Assembly (NCBI RefSeq): GCF_001027745.1
Contig: NZ_LECU01000001.1
Span: 496,001-560,000 of the forward strand
DNA: 64,000 nucleotides
Direction: 5' to 3'
Source: Pedobacter sp. BMA
GTDB lineage: Bacteria > Bacteroidota > Bacteroidia > Sphingobacteriales > Sphingobacteriaceae
The notes beneath the pieces were generated by a model, which saw only the letters and a program-made list of their open reading frames with translations, had not been told where the DNA came from and ran no database searches. Every line of letters starts with the position of its first letter. Position 1 is the stretch's first letter. This document shows, piece after piece, positions 24,739 through 33,707 of this stretch. A program made the position numbers and the translations under genes.

Positions 24739-26343
24739 ATGCTACACGACAACCTGGTCCTTATTCTTGTACTTCTTCTGGGCGTAACCCTTCTGGTAAT
24801 GTTAGGCCAGAAAATAAAAATTTCTTATCCCATATTTCTGGTTATGGCCGGTCTAATCATTGGCTTCATTCCAGGTATGCCGCAAATTAAAATCGATCCT
24901 AACATTGTTTTTCTATTATTCTTACCTCCTTTGCTCTATGAAGCTGCATGGTTTACCTCATGGAAAGATTTCTGGGAATATAAAGGCGCCATTTTCCTCA
25001 TGGCGGTTGGACTGGTTTTTATTACTTCCGTAGCAGTTGCATATGCATCTGTAGCTTTTATACCAGGGTTTACCCTGGCTCTCGGCTTCCTGTTAGGCGG
25101 AATCATTTCACCTCCAGATGCAGTAGCTGCAGCAGCCGTTTTAAAAGGGATGAAAATACCAAAGGCAGTTAGTTCTTTGTTGGAGGGGGAAAGCCTGGTA
25201 AACGATGCATCCAGTTTGATTGTATTTAAATTTGCACTGGCAACTGTGACCACAGGTAGCTTCGTATTGCATGAAGCGGCCGTAAGTTTTGTTTCAGTGG
25301 CTGGATTGGGGATCGTAATCGGGCTGGCAATCGGAGGAATATTTTATTGTATACACAGATGGCTACCAACTAATGAAAACATAGATACCGTACTTACATT
25401 ACTCACCCCATATTTTATGTATGTGGTAGCCGAGCATTTTGAAGCATCGGGGGTAATGGCTGTGGTATCAGGCGGTTTATTACTTTCGAGTCAATCACAT
25501 GTAATCCTAACCCCAAATTCCCGAATCAAAACGGTTTCAGTATGGTCGGCACTTACTTTCATGCTTAATGGTGTCGTTTTCATCCTGATAGGATTAGCGC
25601 TGCCGGATATCGTACGCGGCCTCGGGCCCGATTACCCGATGATGACTGCAGTAGGTTATGGCGTAGGAATTAGCTTTCTTGCTCTTATAGTAAGGTTTAT
25701 CTGGCTCTTTTCGACAGCCAACATCACTAAGGTTTTTAACAAAAAAACCCGCGTCAGATATCAGGATTTAACCTGGCATTCATCCCTTGTAATTGTTTAC
25801 GCAGGTATGAGAGGTGTGGTATCACTCGCAGCAGCGCTCTCCATCCCGGTTATGATTTCTGAACAGATTCCATTTCCATTAAGAAACCTGATATTGTTCA
25901 TTACATTCGTAGTAATCTTCGTAACACTTGTTTTACAAGGACTTACACTGCCGTTTTTCATTAAATTACTCAAGATACCTGAAGCCAAACACAAGTTATC
26001 AGAATCAGAACAAAGCAACCAGATTAAGTTGAAGTTGCTGGACTTATCACTCGAAAAACTTCAGTCAGACTATCAGCATCAGTGTACCCACAACGAACTT
26101 ATGGTAAATTTAAAGGCCGAACTTCAGCATTCATTAGTGGAAAAGAAGGATACCATACAGGCTTACAAACGTGGGGATATCGATAAAGAAGATTTAAGTG
26201 CCTATAAAAAGATCGTACTCGAACTCATAGAGATCCAGAGAAATGAACTTCATCACCTTAAACACAACAAAAATTTCGACGATGAAATTATCAGAAAAGA
26301 AGAATGGAGACTAGATCTGGAAGAGTTGGGAATAACTTCTTAG
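24739..26343 (+). CDS. Na+/H+ antiporter, CPA1 (NhaP-like) family
   Basis: 534 residues. Residues 1-400 hold about 12 membrane segments. The ion-binding ND pair is in LVNDASSLIVFKFAL near 153-167, after SPPDAVAAAAVLKGMKIPKAVSSLLEGES. The conserved R is in GMRGVVSLAAALSIP near 354. The cytoplasmic tail (about 420-534) is charged and helical, probably coiled coil. It exchanges cytoplasmic Na+ (or K+) for protons at the inner membrane. The start ATG 24739 gives MLHDNLVLILVLLLG. A strong terminator follows. Confidence 0.9.
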   Translation: MLHDNLVLILVLLLGVTLLVMLGQKIKISYPIFLVMAGLIIGFIPGMPQIKIDPNIVFLLFLPPLLYEAAWFTSWKDFWEYKGAIFLMAVGLVFITSVAVAYASVAFIPGFTLALGFLLGGIISPPDAVAAAAVLKGMKIPKAVSSLLEGESLVNDASSLIVFKFALATVTTGSFVLHEAAVSFVSVAGLGIVIGLAIGGIFYCIHRWLPTNENIDTVLTLLTPYFMYVVAEHFEASGVMAVVSGGLLLSSQSHVILTPNSRIKTVSVWSALTFMLNGVVFILIGLALPDIVRGLGPDYPMMTAVGYGVGISFLALIVRFIWLFSTANITKVFNKKTRVRYQDLTWHSSLVIVYAGMRGVVSLAAALSIPVMISEQIPFPLRNLILFITFVVIFVTLVLQGLTLPFFIKLLKIPEAKHKLSESEQSNQIKLKLLDLSLEKLQSDYQHQCTHNELMVNLKAELQHSLVEKKDTIQAYKRGDIDKEDLSAYKKIVLELIEIQRNELHHLKHNKNFDDEIIRKEEWRLDLEELGITS

Positions 26344-26360
26344 ACATTTTTTTTACATAA

Positions 26361-26397
26361 AAAAATCCCTTCAGATAAATGATCTGAAGGGATTTTT
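26361..26397. terminator. Bidirectional terminator
   Basis: AAAAATCCCTTCAGAT (26361-26376), loop AAATG, ATCTGAAGGGATTTTT (26382-26397): sixteen perfect pairs, with A- and T-rich ends. It separates the convergent antiporter and glutamate dehydrogenase genes. Confidence 0.95.
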
Positions 26398-26422
26398 CAT
26401 TTTTAGCATCTGCTATATGTGG

Positions 26423-27844
26423 TTACGGCCAAACACCGAGATTCATGTAAGAAACGGCAATTTTATCAATTGAATTCACAAAAGCAGCAGTTCTAAGGGT
26501 CTGCGTACCTGGCTTATTTTTCAAAGTTTCACGAATTTCATGGTAAGAATGAATCATCGTATCCTCTAATCCCGAATTTACCAGTTCCATTTCCGAAGCG
26601 CCCTTAACAATCATTAGCCTATGCTCTGGAAGGATCGTTTTTCCTGTTAAATTCTCTAATGTTGCAATTAAGTTCGCATTTGAATTAGCTGCATAACGGT
26701 TCTCCATACGGCCGAATGCCACGTGTGAAAGGTTCTTCAACCACTCGAAATAAGATACAGTAACACCACCGGCATTGCAATACATATCAGGAATAATGAT
26801 ACCACCCATTTCAGTGAAAATAGCCTCAGCTTCCGGTGTGGTTGGTCCGTTCGCACCTTCAGCAATAATTTTAGCCTTAATGTTACGGATATTGCTTTCA
26901 GTAAACTGATTTTCTAATGCTGCAGGAACGATGATATCACAATCTTGCTCTAAGCCCTCCATTGAGTTTTTAAAATCAGTTGCACCAGGAAAACCTAAAA
27001 TTGAACCTGTATTTTTACGATGTGCAAAAACCTCGTCAACATTTAAGCCGTTAGGGTTATAAATTGCACCTTCAAATTCACATAGGCCAACAATAGTTGC
27101 ACCAAATTCAGCAAGAAATTTAGCAGAGTGGTAACCAACATTTCCTAAACCCTGAACAATGACTCTTTTATCACCTAAACCGGCTTTTAATCCAATTTTA
27201 GCCATATCTTCAGCAACGTCTACACATTCGCGCACAGCATAAGCTACACCACGTCCCGTTGCCTCTTTACGTCCGCGTATCCCATGCAATGCAATAGGTT
27301 TTCCGGTTACGCAACCCAGTGCGTCAAGCTGACCAGGATTCATGGTCATATAGGTATCGGCAATCCAGCTCATTTCACGTTCACCAGAACCATAATCTGG
27401 TGCCGGAACATCAATACCTGGGCCAATAAAGTTTTTCTTGATTAATTCTGTGGTATAACGACGGGTAATTGTTTCCAATTCCGCTACGCTATATTGTTTT
27501 GTATTAATTTTAATACCGCCTTTTGCGCCGCCAAAAGGGACGTTTACTATCGCACACTTGTAGGTCATTAACGCTGCAAGCGCCATCACCTCATCCTCAT
27601 TTACCATCTCGCTGTAGCGGATACCACCTTTGGTTGGACTCATATGATGCGAGTGCTCTACACGCCAGGCATCGATAACTTCAAAACCATTTCCACGGCG
27701 GATTGGAAACTGAAAACGATAAACACTATTACACGCTTTGATCTGGTTCAATAAACCTTCCGGATGATTGGTAAATTGAGCCGCACTGTCAAAGTTCTTG
27801 CATACATCAGCAAAAAACTTGTTCTCGTCTGCTAGATTAGCCAT
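26423..27844 (-). CDS. Glu/Leu/Phe/Val-type glutamate dehydrogenase
   Basis: 473 residues. Substrate-side motifs: MSPTKGGIRYS near 68-78 and the catalytic Lys108 in NVPFGGAKGGIKI. DVPAPDYGSGEREMSWIADTY is near 143-163. The Rossmann dinucleotide motif is VIVQGLGNVGYHSAKFL near 225. It interconverts glutamate and 2-oxoglutarate with ammonia. The length is of the hexameric bacterial class. It lies downstream of ccmBCD but with a 130-base gap, so it is probably an independent transcript. Confidence 0.92.
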   Translation of the reverse strand: MANLADENKFFADVCKNFDSAAQFTNHPEGLLNQIKACNSVYRFQFPIRRGNGFEVIDAWRVEHSHHMSPTKGGIRYSEMVNEDEVMALAALMTYKCAIVNVPFGGAKGGIKINTKQYSVAELETITRRYTTELIKKNFIGPGIDVPAPDYGSGEREMSWIADTYMTMNPGQLDALGCVTGKPIALHGIRGRKEATGRGVAYAVRECVDVAEDMAKIGLKAGLGDKRVIVQGLGNVGYHSAKFLAEFGATIVGLCEFEGAIYNPNGLNVDEVFAHRKNTGSILGFPGATDFKNSMEGLEQDCDIIVPAALENQFTESNIRNIKAKIIAEGANGPTTPEAEAIFTEMGGIIIPDMYCNAGGVTVSYFEWLKNLSHVAFGRMENRYAANSNANLIATLENLTGKTILPEHRLMIVKGASEMELVNSGLEDTMIHSYHEIRETLKNKPGTQTLRTAAFVNSIDKIAVSYMNLGVWP

Positions 27845-27976
27845 TTTTTATTTTTATGAATTAAGTATGCTGCAAAATTGCCTAAAAAAAATGCATATAT
27901 CCAAATGGAAAAATACTTAGTGTAAAGCACACACCAATAGAAAATGTTTTAAAAAATGGCTTTAAACAGTTTAAAC

Positions 27977-28195
27977 TTAGTTTTTAGGAAAGTTATCTTT
28001 CTCTATTTTTTTTAATCTTTTATCGATCGAGAAAAGATAGGCAAGCAAACCAACAAGAATGATCACAATACACGTTACCACAACGTAAATTTTACCATCG
28101 CTACGTAACTTATCGGCCATTTCTACACCATTATCCTGCGCAAACAATTGTAAACCGGCAAGCATTAATATAAGTGAAAATAATATCTTTTTCAT
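27977..28195 (-). CDS. ccmD: CcmD-like small membrane protein
   Basis: 72 residues: a signal-peptide-like segment (MKKILFSLILMLAGLQLFAQ) followed by one membrane helix (IYVVVTCIVIILVGLLAYLF) and a basic tail (DKRLKKIEK). Position and shape match CcmD, which holds CcmC and CcmE together in haem release. The start ATG overlaps the ccmC stop as TAATG, which fixes this start over a longer upstream one. Sequence alone would not identify it; the context does. Confidence 0.75.
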   Translation of the reverse strand: MKKILFSLILMLAGLQLFAQDNGVEMADKLRSDGKIYVVVTCIVIILVGLLAYLFSIDKRLKKIEKDNFPKN

Positions 28196-28857
28196 TAATT
28201 GTTTTGTTGTTTGTTTTCTATTGAACGTAGTCTGAAACGGATCGTGTAAACCCAGTACCCTATTAATATCCAGCCTAAACATGCTGGATAAAATACCATA
28301 CGCATTCTGCTATCTAAATCATAACTGTTAAATCCCGGGTTTCCGCCATTCCCCGGATGAAGTGAGTCTTTTAATCGTGGCAAAACGAAAAGCAAAACAA
28401 CCATCATCGGGAATGCAAAAATATTGTAGATGGCAGAAATCTTCGCCCTTTTCTGTTCTTCATCTATTGCATTGCGAAGGATTAAATAAGCGAAATACAA
28501 TAGCACCGAAATGGCAGCGAAATTCTGCTTTGGATCAAAACTCCAGAATTGTCCCCATGTATATTTAGCCCATACTGCGCCGGTTACCAAACCTAAAAGC
28601 CCGAAAATAATTCCGGCGTTAACACTTTCTACGGCTTTGATATCATCGGCTTCGCTTTTCGTACTTAGAGATTTTATACTATAAAATACAGAAATAGAGA
28701 ATAGCACAATCATGGCAAACCACATCGGTACGTGAAAATACAGGTTTCTTATTGATTCATTTAAGATTGGTAAACGTGGTACACCAAGTAATAAACCTGC
28801 AATTGCAGTATAAATGACTAATACCGAACCTAAAATTTTCCACCAGATTTTATTCAT
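28195..28857 (-). CDS. ccmC: Haem exporter protein CcmC
   Basis: 220 residues from ATG 28857 (an ATG six codons upstream is also possible). Six membrane segments. The WWD-type motif is WGQFWSFDPKQNFAAI near 112-127, with flanking His residues in NLYFHVPMWF near 41 and in the LHPGNGG loop near 175. It loads haem on CcmE with CcmD and CcmAB. It shares its last base with the ccmD start. Confidence 0.88.
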   Translation of the reverse strand: MNKIWWKILGSVLVIYTAIAGLLLGVPRLPILNESIRNLYFHVPMWFAMIVLFSISVFYSIKSLSTKSEADDIKAVESVNAGIIFGLLGLVTGAVWAKYTWGQFWSFDPKQNFAAISVLLYFAYLILRNAIDEEQKRAKISAIYNIFAFPMMVVLLFVLPRLKDSLHPGNGGNPGFNSYDLDSRMRMVFYPACLGWILIGYWVYTIRFRLRSIENKQQNN

Positions 28858-28895
28858 ATAAATATTAATTTTCAATCACTCGTTCTATCATTTAT

Positions 28896-29561
28896 CTAGT
28901 CCCTCCAAAGGTAAGGAAATAACAATAAAGAGGTCGCAACCGTTAATACATTTACAACAAGCAACATTCCTATTTCATCATAACTATTTTCCCAGGGCAA
29001 TCCATCAACTGCATTTTTCGCTAGCTTAATAAGTAAAATCAAAACCGGAATAATGATTGGAAAACTTAGGATTGCCATCAACATGCCTCCATTGCCGGCT
29101 TTACTGGCAATTGCCGAAACCATGGTAAAAACAGTCGAAAAACTAATACTGCCAATTACAACCGCAACATAATACAACAGCAAGTCGGGTGGCGTAAACG
29201 TGTCAAAAACAAGTGTGTAAAACCCCAGCGCAATTGTTGTTAAAACAAGCATTAATAAGATATTGTAAACCGTTTTGGAAATTAAAACGGCAGAAGGACT
29301 GGCGAGAATATAACTATACAATTGTTGTCCTTTGGTTTCCTGTAAAAAACTTTTCGAAACGCCATTAATTGAGGCAAAAAGCATAATTACCCAGAAGAGA
29401 GCATTCCACGCCAGCTTATCACTAAGGCTTACAAATGAAAGATAACAGGTAAAAATCGTAGAAACTACATACAACAAAACACCATTAATAGTGTATTTGG
29501 ATCGCCATTCTAACAGTACTTCCTTATGGATTAAATATTTAACCTCTTTGGCCAGTTGCAT
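28896..29561 (-). CDS. ccmB: Haem exporter subunit CcmB
   Basis: 221 residues from ATG 29561 (E. coli CcmB 220). It opens MQLAKEVKYLIHKEVLLEWRS, typical of CcmB, followed by six membrane segments. It is the membrane part of the CcmAB ABC transporter that releases holo-CcmE. The ATPase CcmA is not in the window. A much longer reading frame extends upstream across the ogt gene, but the added part has no CcmB resemblance and would be antisense to ogt. First gene of ccmB-C-D. Confidence 0.88.
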   Translation of the reverse strand: MQLAKEVKYLIHKEVLLEWRSKYTINGVLLYVVSTIFTCYLSFVSLSDKLAWNALFWVIMLFASINGVSKSFLQETKGQQLYSYILASPSAVLISKTVYNILLMLVLTTIALGFYTLVFDTFTPPDLLLYYVAVVIGSISFSTVFTMVSAIASKAGNGGMLMAILSFPIIIPVLILLIKLAKNAVDGLPWENSYDEIGMLLVVNVLTVATSLLLFPYLWRD

Positions 29562-29566
29562 AACCG

Positions 29567-29574
29567 CAAATATA
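29567..29574 (-). promoter_or_regulatory. Predicted -7 box (TATATTTG) of ccmB
   Basis: Exact TAnnTTTG on the minus strand, five bases (CGGTT) before the ccmB ATG, so the transcript may be leaderless. It supports the start at 29561. Confidence 0.5.
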
Positions 29575-29724
29575 CTTTTATTGACAAATATTGGATGCAA
29601 AAATTGTAGGATTGTTGTAATATTGTTTAAAGTTTCAACCACAGATATTGGCCATTGAAACATAGAATATAACGAAAATTGTGACACCCTATTCGGCAGT
29701 CTTTGTATTAATGCGGCATAACCT

Positions 29725-30204
29725 ATGAAATATGCATCGATTATAGCGTCGCCAATTGGCAACATTACCATCTTTGCTGATGATGATTTTGTATACAGCA
29801 TCACTTTCGCTGAGATAAAAGCTGAAGACCTGATTGAAAATAAGCTGACAAGAAACGCTGCCGCGCAATTAAATGCATATTTTGATGGTAAATTAAAAGA
29901 TTTTGATTTACCAATAAAGCAAAAAGGAACTGAATTCCAACAAGATGTTTGGCAAAACTTGCTCACTATCCCCTATGGAGATACTACATCATATGCTAAA
30001 TTCTCTGCACATAAGCCGTTAGCCATCAGGGCAATTGCAGCAGCAAACGGAAAAAACGACATTGCCATAGTAATTCCCTGCCACCGCGTAATCGGCAGTA
30101 ACGGTAAACTTGTAGGGTATGCAGGTGGCTTATGGCGTAAACAATGGCTTTTACAACACGAAAGCGAAACGGAACAAAAAGGACAAACAACACTTAAATT
30201 TTAA
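29725..30204 (+). CDS. ogt: Methylated-DNA--protein-cysteine methyltransferase
   Basis: 159 residues. The suicide acceptor is Cys119 in IPCHRVIGSNGKLVGYAGGL; the helix-turn-helix part precedes it (FQQDVWQNLLTIPYGDTTSYA near 71-91). It removes O6-alkyl groups from guanine, one use per molecule. Divergent from ccmB. One base separates its stop from the cupin gene. Confidence 0.95.
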   Translation: MKYASIIASPIGNITIFADDDFVYSITFAEIKAEDLIENKLTRNAAAQLNAYFDGKLKDFDLPIKQKGTEFQQDVWQNLLTIPYGDTTSYAKFSAHKPLAIRAIAAANGKNDIAIVIPCHRVIGSNGKLVGYAGGLWRKQWLLQHESETEQKGQTTLKF

Positions 30205-30205
30205 A

Positions 30206-30601
30206 ATGAATCACCCATCAACTCAAGCCGGTATACCAAATTACATAAAAGCAATACGCCTGATCAATATCAAAAATGATGAATGTGATTTTGAGATAGG
30301 GAGAATTCCAATCAGGCAGCACATAAACACCAGTTACTTTTTCGCACAAACAGATACTTCTTTGCAATATTCATCACATCCGGCACCACGAAGGCAATAT
30401 GTAATAACGTTAAAGGGTAAATTAAAATTCACGGTTACCGATGGACAAACCTTTATCCTGGAGCCCGGCATTATCCTGATTGCCGATGATACGCAGGGAA
30501 TTGGCCACACCTGGGAAATTGTTGAGGGCACTGAATGGGAAAGGATCTATCTTCCATTAGATGAAGATGCAGATGATCATTTTGTAAAGGATACTGTTTA
30601 A
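30206..30601 (+). CDS. Cupin-domain protein
   Basis: 131 residues from ATG 30206, one base after ogt. A single beta-barrel domain is suggested by LQYSSHPAPRRQYVITLKGK near 55-75 and TDGQTFILEPGIILIADDTQGIGHTW near 80-105. The classical cupin metal residues are only partly present. The family and the product are unknown. It is probably co-translated with ogt, but I see no functional link. Confidence 0.7.
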   Translation: MNHPSTQAGIPNYIKAIRLINIKNDECDFEIGRIPIRQHINTSYFFAQTDTSLQYSSHPAPRRQYVITLKGKLKFTVTDGQTFILEPGIILIADDTQGIGHTWEIVEGTEWERIYLPLDEDADDHFVKDTV

Positions 30602-30649
30602 ATCCGTTAAAGTCGCTATTTCGTACATAACATTAAACCTGTTGATGCT

Positions 30650-31153
30650 ATGAAAACGATTTGCTTTACTCTTCTTGTACTTTTCTCCTACCTGCCAATG
30701 GAGAAAAATGTACCCGTGGCTAAACTTGATTTGAAGAAATATTCAGGAACGTGGTATTCTCTATACTCCATACCAACCATTTTCGATAAGGGAAGTAGAG
30801 AAACTACCACAAAATATACCTTAAATAAAGAAGGCTACTATAATGTAGTAACAACATATAAGAAGGCCAACGATGAAAAAACCTATTCCAGAAACTCAAA
30901 GATGTTTCCATCAGAAGAAGGAAATAAAGGCGAATTACAGGCACAATTTGTATGGCCGATAAAGGTAGATTACTGGATTATAGAACTGGCCGACGACTAT
31001 TCTTATGTAGTAGTGGGCCACCCCGACCATAAATTTCTATTCATCATGAGCCGCAATCAGACCATGCCGGCAAAGACCCATGATGAAATAGTTGCCCGTT
31101 GCAAGGCAAAAGGCTATGATGTTGCTAAGCTTACCGCTCAGTTTAAAGGTTAG
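30650..31153 (+). CDS. Bacterial lipocalin (Blc-like)
   Basis: 167 residues with a short hydrophobic N-terminus ([16 protein letters not shown], probable signal peptide without a lipobox Cys). [18 protein letters not shown] near 25-42 holds the lipocalin GxWY motif. [39 protein letters not shown] near 103-126 and [10 protein letters not shown] follow the Blc strand order. These proteins bind lipids or hydrophobic ligands in the envelope. The end overlaps the convergent membrane gene by 11 bases. Confidence 0.85.
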   Translation: MKTICFTLLVLFSYLPMEKNVPVAKLDLKKYSGTWYSLYSIPTIFDKGSRETTTKYTLNKEGYYNVVTTYKKANDEKTYSRNSKMFPSEEGNKGELQAQFVWPIKVDYWIIELADDYSYVVVGHPDHKFLFIMSRNQTMPAKTHDEIVARCKAKGYDVAKLTAQFKG

Positions 31154-31553
31154 TTTCGGATGTAATTTTTTCGCCTCGTTTAGTACTGAATAACATAAAG
31201 ATTACCCCTACCAAAAATACAATCCAACCCCACTGGAAGTGTACAACTTTACCGATCAACTTATTTGCGAAACCATATTTTGTATAGTTATTTGCTGTGA
31301 AATATACAGCTACAACAGCCAGAATATACCATATCGTCATTACAAAACTCATAAACTTAAAGGCTCCGGCCTTCCTTACAAAAAGGAAAAGGACAGAAAG
31401 GGCAATGATTACGAAAGTAATCAGGAACAACCTGGCATCAGACTGATATAAATTCCAGTTACCTTTAATCGGAACTTTTAACATCGGGCAAAACGCAGCA
31501 ATTACACAAAGTAATATACCCAACCAGGCCCTGAATTTGTTTAACACTAACAT
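31143..31553 (-). CDS. Four-helix membrane protein of unknown function
   Basis: 136 residues with four membrane segments (about 8-24, 42-58, 68-88 and 108-124) and a basic C-terminus. No catalytic motif is seen. It follows gldC by 28 bases on the same strand. Not assigned. Confidence 0.7.
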   Translation of the reverse strand: MLVLNKFRAWLGILLCVIAAFCPMLKVPIKGNWNLYQSDARLFLITFVIIALSVLFLFVRKAGAFKFMSFVMTIWYILAVVAVYFTANNYTKYGFANKLIGKVVHFQWGWIVFLVGVIFMLFSTKRGEKITSETNL

Positions 31554-31581
31554 AGATATTTGGAGTTTTTTAATTTAACAA

Positions 31582-31917
31582 TTACTGACCCTCTATGATG
31601 CCCATTTTCTCCGCGAAGTGTGCACAGTAATCGCGCAAATCTTCTACAATCAAGGTCTCATTTGTAGCCTTCAAAAAGCTATCGCCCATAGTCTGCAAAG
31701 TCTCGTAAAAGAAACGTTTCATCTCATCAACAGGCATATCTTTAGTCCAAAGATCAATTTTTAATGTATTTTTATAGTTATGATCCCAAACCGATAAGAA
31801 CATTGCTTTCGCAGGTACTTTATCGGCATTTCCAGAATCAGTACTTTCCCAAAGAATATTATCTGGGTTATTGGCCTCGTCTAACTCAACTGTTAATTTT
31901 ATTTCTGCTGTTTTCAT
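31582..31917 (-). CDS. gldC: Gliding motility protein GldC
   Basis: 111 residues, no signal peptide. Pattern AEIKLTVELDEANNPDNILWES, PAKAMFLSVWDHNYKNTLKIDLWT and MPVDEMKRFFYETLQTMGDSF matches the GldC family of Bacteroidota. In Flavobacterium johnsoniae GldC is a small soluble protein required for gliding; it is also kept in non-gliding members. It lies between the helicase/DUF gene pair and a membrane gene on the minus strand. Confidence 0.85.
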   Translation of the reverse strand: MKTAEIKLTVELDEANNPDNILWESTDSGNADKVPAKAMFLSVWDHNYKNTLKIDLWTKDMPVDEMKRFFYETLQTMGDSFLKATNETLIVEDLRDYCAHFAEKMGIIEGQ

Positions 31918-31972
31918 TTTAATTTTTTACAACTGCAAAGATGATGATTTTAGTAAATAATCACCCTTCACC

Positions 31973-32242
31973 TCATGCTACTTTTTGTAATATTACCATC
32001 AGGATTACCGTTATCAAAATGAAAACCGACTCAATAATCCAGATTCTTTTCAAACTTTTTAAGGTAAAACGGAAAATCAAATCCGTAATGAAAGTAACCA
32101 GAACCAAACACCCCAATATAAGCTTATAAAAACCACTCATATCAAAGGGCTGATTTCCGCTACGCGTTTGAAATAAACTAACCATTAAAAAAGCAAACGC
32201 AATGGAGCTTACGATATTCAAAGGTGTTACTCTAAACTTCAT
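31973..32242 (-). CDS. Small three-helix membrane protein
   Basis: 89 residues with three hydrophobic segments (about 8-25, 38-58 and 68-86). Its ATG shares a base with the helicase stop (TAATG), so it is translationally coupled to the DEAD-box helicase gene. I do not recognise a family. Confidence 0.65.
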   Translation of the reverse strand: MKFRVTPLNIVSSIAFAFLMVSLFQTRSGNQPFDMSGFYKLILGCLVLVTFITDLIFRFTLKSLKRIWIIESVFILITVILMVILQKVA

Positions 32243-33588
32243 TATTTTTTCTTATCGAAACGTTTGCCCTTTTTAAAAGATTTTATCTGCTTGCCCGCCT
32301 TTTCTTTGGCCTTATCCCTGGCTTTTTGCTCAATTACCTTTGCATTCTTTTTTTCGTGAAAAGCTCCCCTGAAATCAGGGTCGTCCTTCCTTTTCTGCAT
32401 ATCGATTTCACGTGCAATATGCTGCCTTTCTTCGTAAGGCGTTTCATCGATATATACACCTACAGGTATATCAGTAACAGGAATCTGCTGACGGATTAAC
32501 TTTTCAATTTTTTTGATATAATAAAGTTCAGCATCAGTAGCAAAAGTAATGGCATCGCCTTTAGCAAAAGCCCTCCCTGTTCTTCCAATTCTATGAACAT
32601 AATCCTCAATAATAATTGGCACATCAAAATTGATAACATGGCTTACATCGCTTACATCAATCCCTCTGCTGGCCACGTCCGTAGCTACCAAAACCCTGAT
32701 ATTACCCTCTTTAAAACTATTTATCGAATTGATCCGAGTATTCTGCCCCTTATTCGCATGTATTACCCTAACATTTTCCGCGCCATACCTCCGTTCAATA
32801 AAACTGAAAATATTATCCGCAACCGTTTTTGTTTTACAAAAAATAATCAAACGGCTAAAAGCCTCATCATCTTTAAGCAAATACTGCAGCAGGTTAATTT
32901 TGGTTTTGAAATTCGGAACATGATACAACGTTTGCGTAACATTCGCTGCTGGTGTTGCCTGCTGCGAAGTTTCAATTATAGTTGGATTCTTTAGAAAATC
33001 CCCGGCAATCTTTTGAACCAGGTCGCTCATCGTTGCCGAGAATAATAAGTTCTGCCGTTTACGGGGAACAATTTCAAGTATCCGGTGGATCGAACCAATA
33101 AATCCCATGTCCATCATTTTATCTGCCTCATCCAGCACCAAAAATTTCAGACTTTGTGTATTAATGTCACCGGCAAGGTATAATTCCAAAAATCTGCCTG
33201 GGGTAGCAATCAAAATATCAACACCCTTTGCAATCTGCTCTTTCTGTGTTTTTGGTCCGATTCCGCCAAAAATCACCAGCGAACGCAAATCGGTATAAGT
33301 TGAAAATAACTTCACCTGTTCAGCAATCTGCATGGCCAGTTCACGTGTAGGAGACAAAATTAATGCCCTTGGGTTTTCACCCTGAGCATATTTCAATTGC
33401 ATTAATATCGGCAATACGAAAGCCGCAGTTTTTCCAGTTCCTGTTTCAGCAATACCGAAAATATCCTGTCCCGATAGTACCGGACCGATAGCCTTCTCCT
33501 GGATAGGCGTCGCAATGGTATAACCTGCATCGGCAACTGCGTTTAAAATTTGCCTGTTTAACTTAAATTCCTCGAACGATTTTGCCAT
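32242..33588 (-). CDS. DEAD-box RNA helicase (RhlE-like)
   Basis: 448 residues from ATG 33588 (MAKSFEEFKLNRQILNAV); three further codons upstream overlap the promoter box. Motifs in order: Q motif ATPIQEKAI, I AETGTGKTAAF near 48, Ia PTRELAMQIAEQV, II VLDEADKMMD near 150, III SATMSD, and VI HRIGRTGRAFAKGD near 330. The tail (about 375-448) is rich in Lys and Arg and ends KSFKKGKRFDKKK, for RNA binding. RhlE-type helicases act in ribosome maturation and cold growth. Confidence 0.92.
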   Translation of the reverse strand: MAKSFEEFKLNRQILNAVADAGYTIATPIQEKAIGPVLSGQDIFGIAETGTGKTAAFVLPILMQLKYAQGENPRALILSPTRELAMQIAEQVKLFSTYTDLRSLVIFGGIGPKTQKEQIAKGVDILIATPGRFLELYLAGDINTQSLKFLVLDEADKMMDMGFIGSIHRILEIVPRKRQNLLFSATMSDLVQKIAGDFLKNPTIIETSQQATPAANVTQTLYHVPNFKTKINLLQYLLKDDEAFSRLIIFCKTKTVADNIFSFIERRYGAENVRVIHANKGQNTRINSINSFKEGNIRVLVATDVASRGIDVSDVSHVINFDVPIIIEDYVHRIGRTGRAFAKGDAITFATDAELYYIKKIEKLIRQQIPVTDIPVGVYIDETPYEERQHIAREIDMQKRKDDPDFRGAFHEKKNAKVIEQKARDKAKEKAGKQIKSFKKGKRFDKKK

Positions 33589-33594
33589 AGCCTG

Positions 33595-33602
33595 CAAAGA
33601 TA
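33595..33602 (-). promoter_or_regulatory. Predicted -7 box (TATCTTTG) of the DEAD-box gene
   Basis: Exact TAnnTTTG on the minus strand, followed by CAGGCT and then ATG at 33588. The mRNA may be leaderless. Confidence 0.5.
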
Positions 33603-33694
33603 GTGATTAAGGTTGAGGGTTTGAACTCTCCTTTTGCACTACCAAACCCTGCTACATTTCTAAAATCTCACATCTAACTTCTCAAATCTATTTT

Positions 33695-33702
33695 TAACTT
33701 TG
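33695..33702 (+). promoter_or_regulatory. Predicted -7 box (TAACTTTG) of dihydroorotase
   Basis: Exact TAnnTTTG, then AACCT, then ATG at 33708. Probably leaderless. Just upstream lies a run of TCTAA/CTCAAATCT words (33655-33690). Confidence 0.5.
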
Positions 33703-33707
33703 AACCT

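Noticed and set aside
24519..24890. ORF of 123 residues overlapping the antiporter start
   Set aside because: Rich in His, Ser and Asn with no domain; it overlaps the well-supported antiporter gene in another frame.
29562..29966. N-terminal extension of ccmB across ogt
   Set aside because: No CcmB-like sequence and antisense to a gene with intact active-site motif; the ATG at 29561 gives the normal length and has a promoter box.
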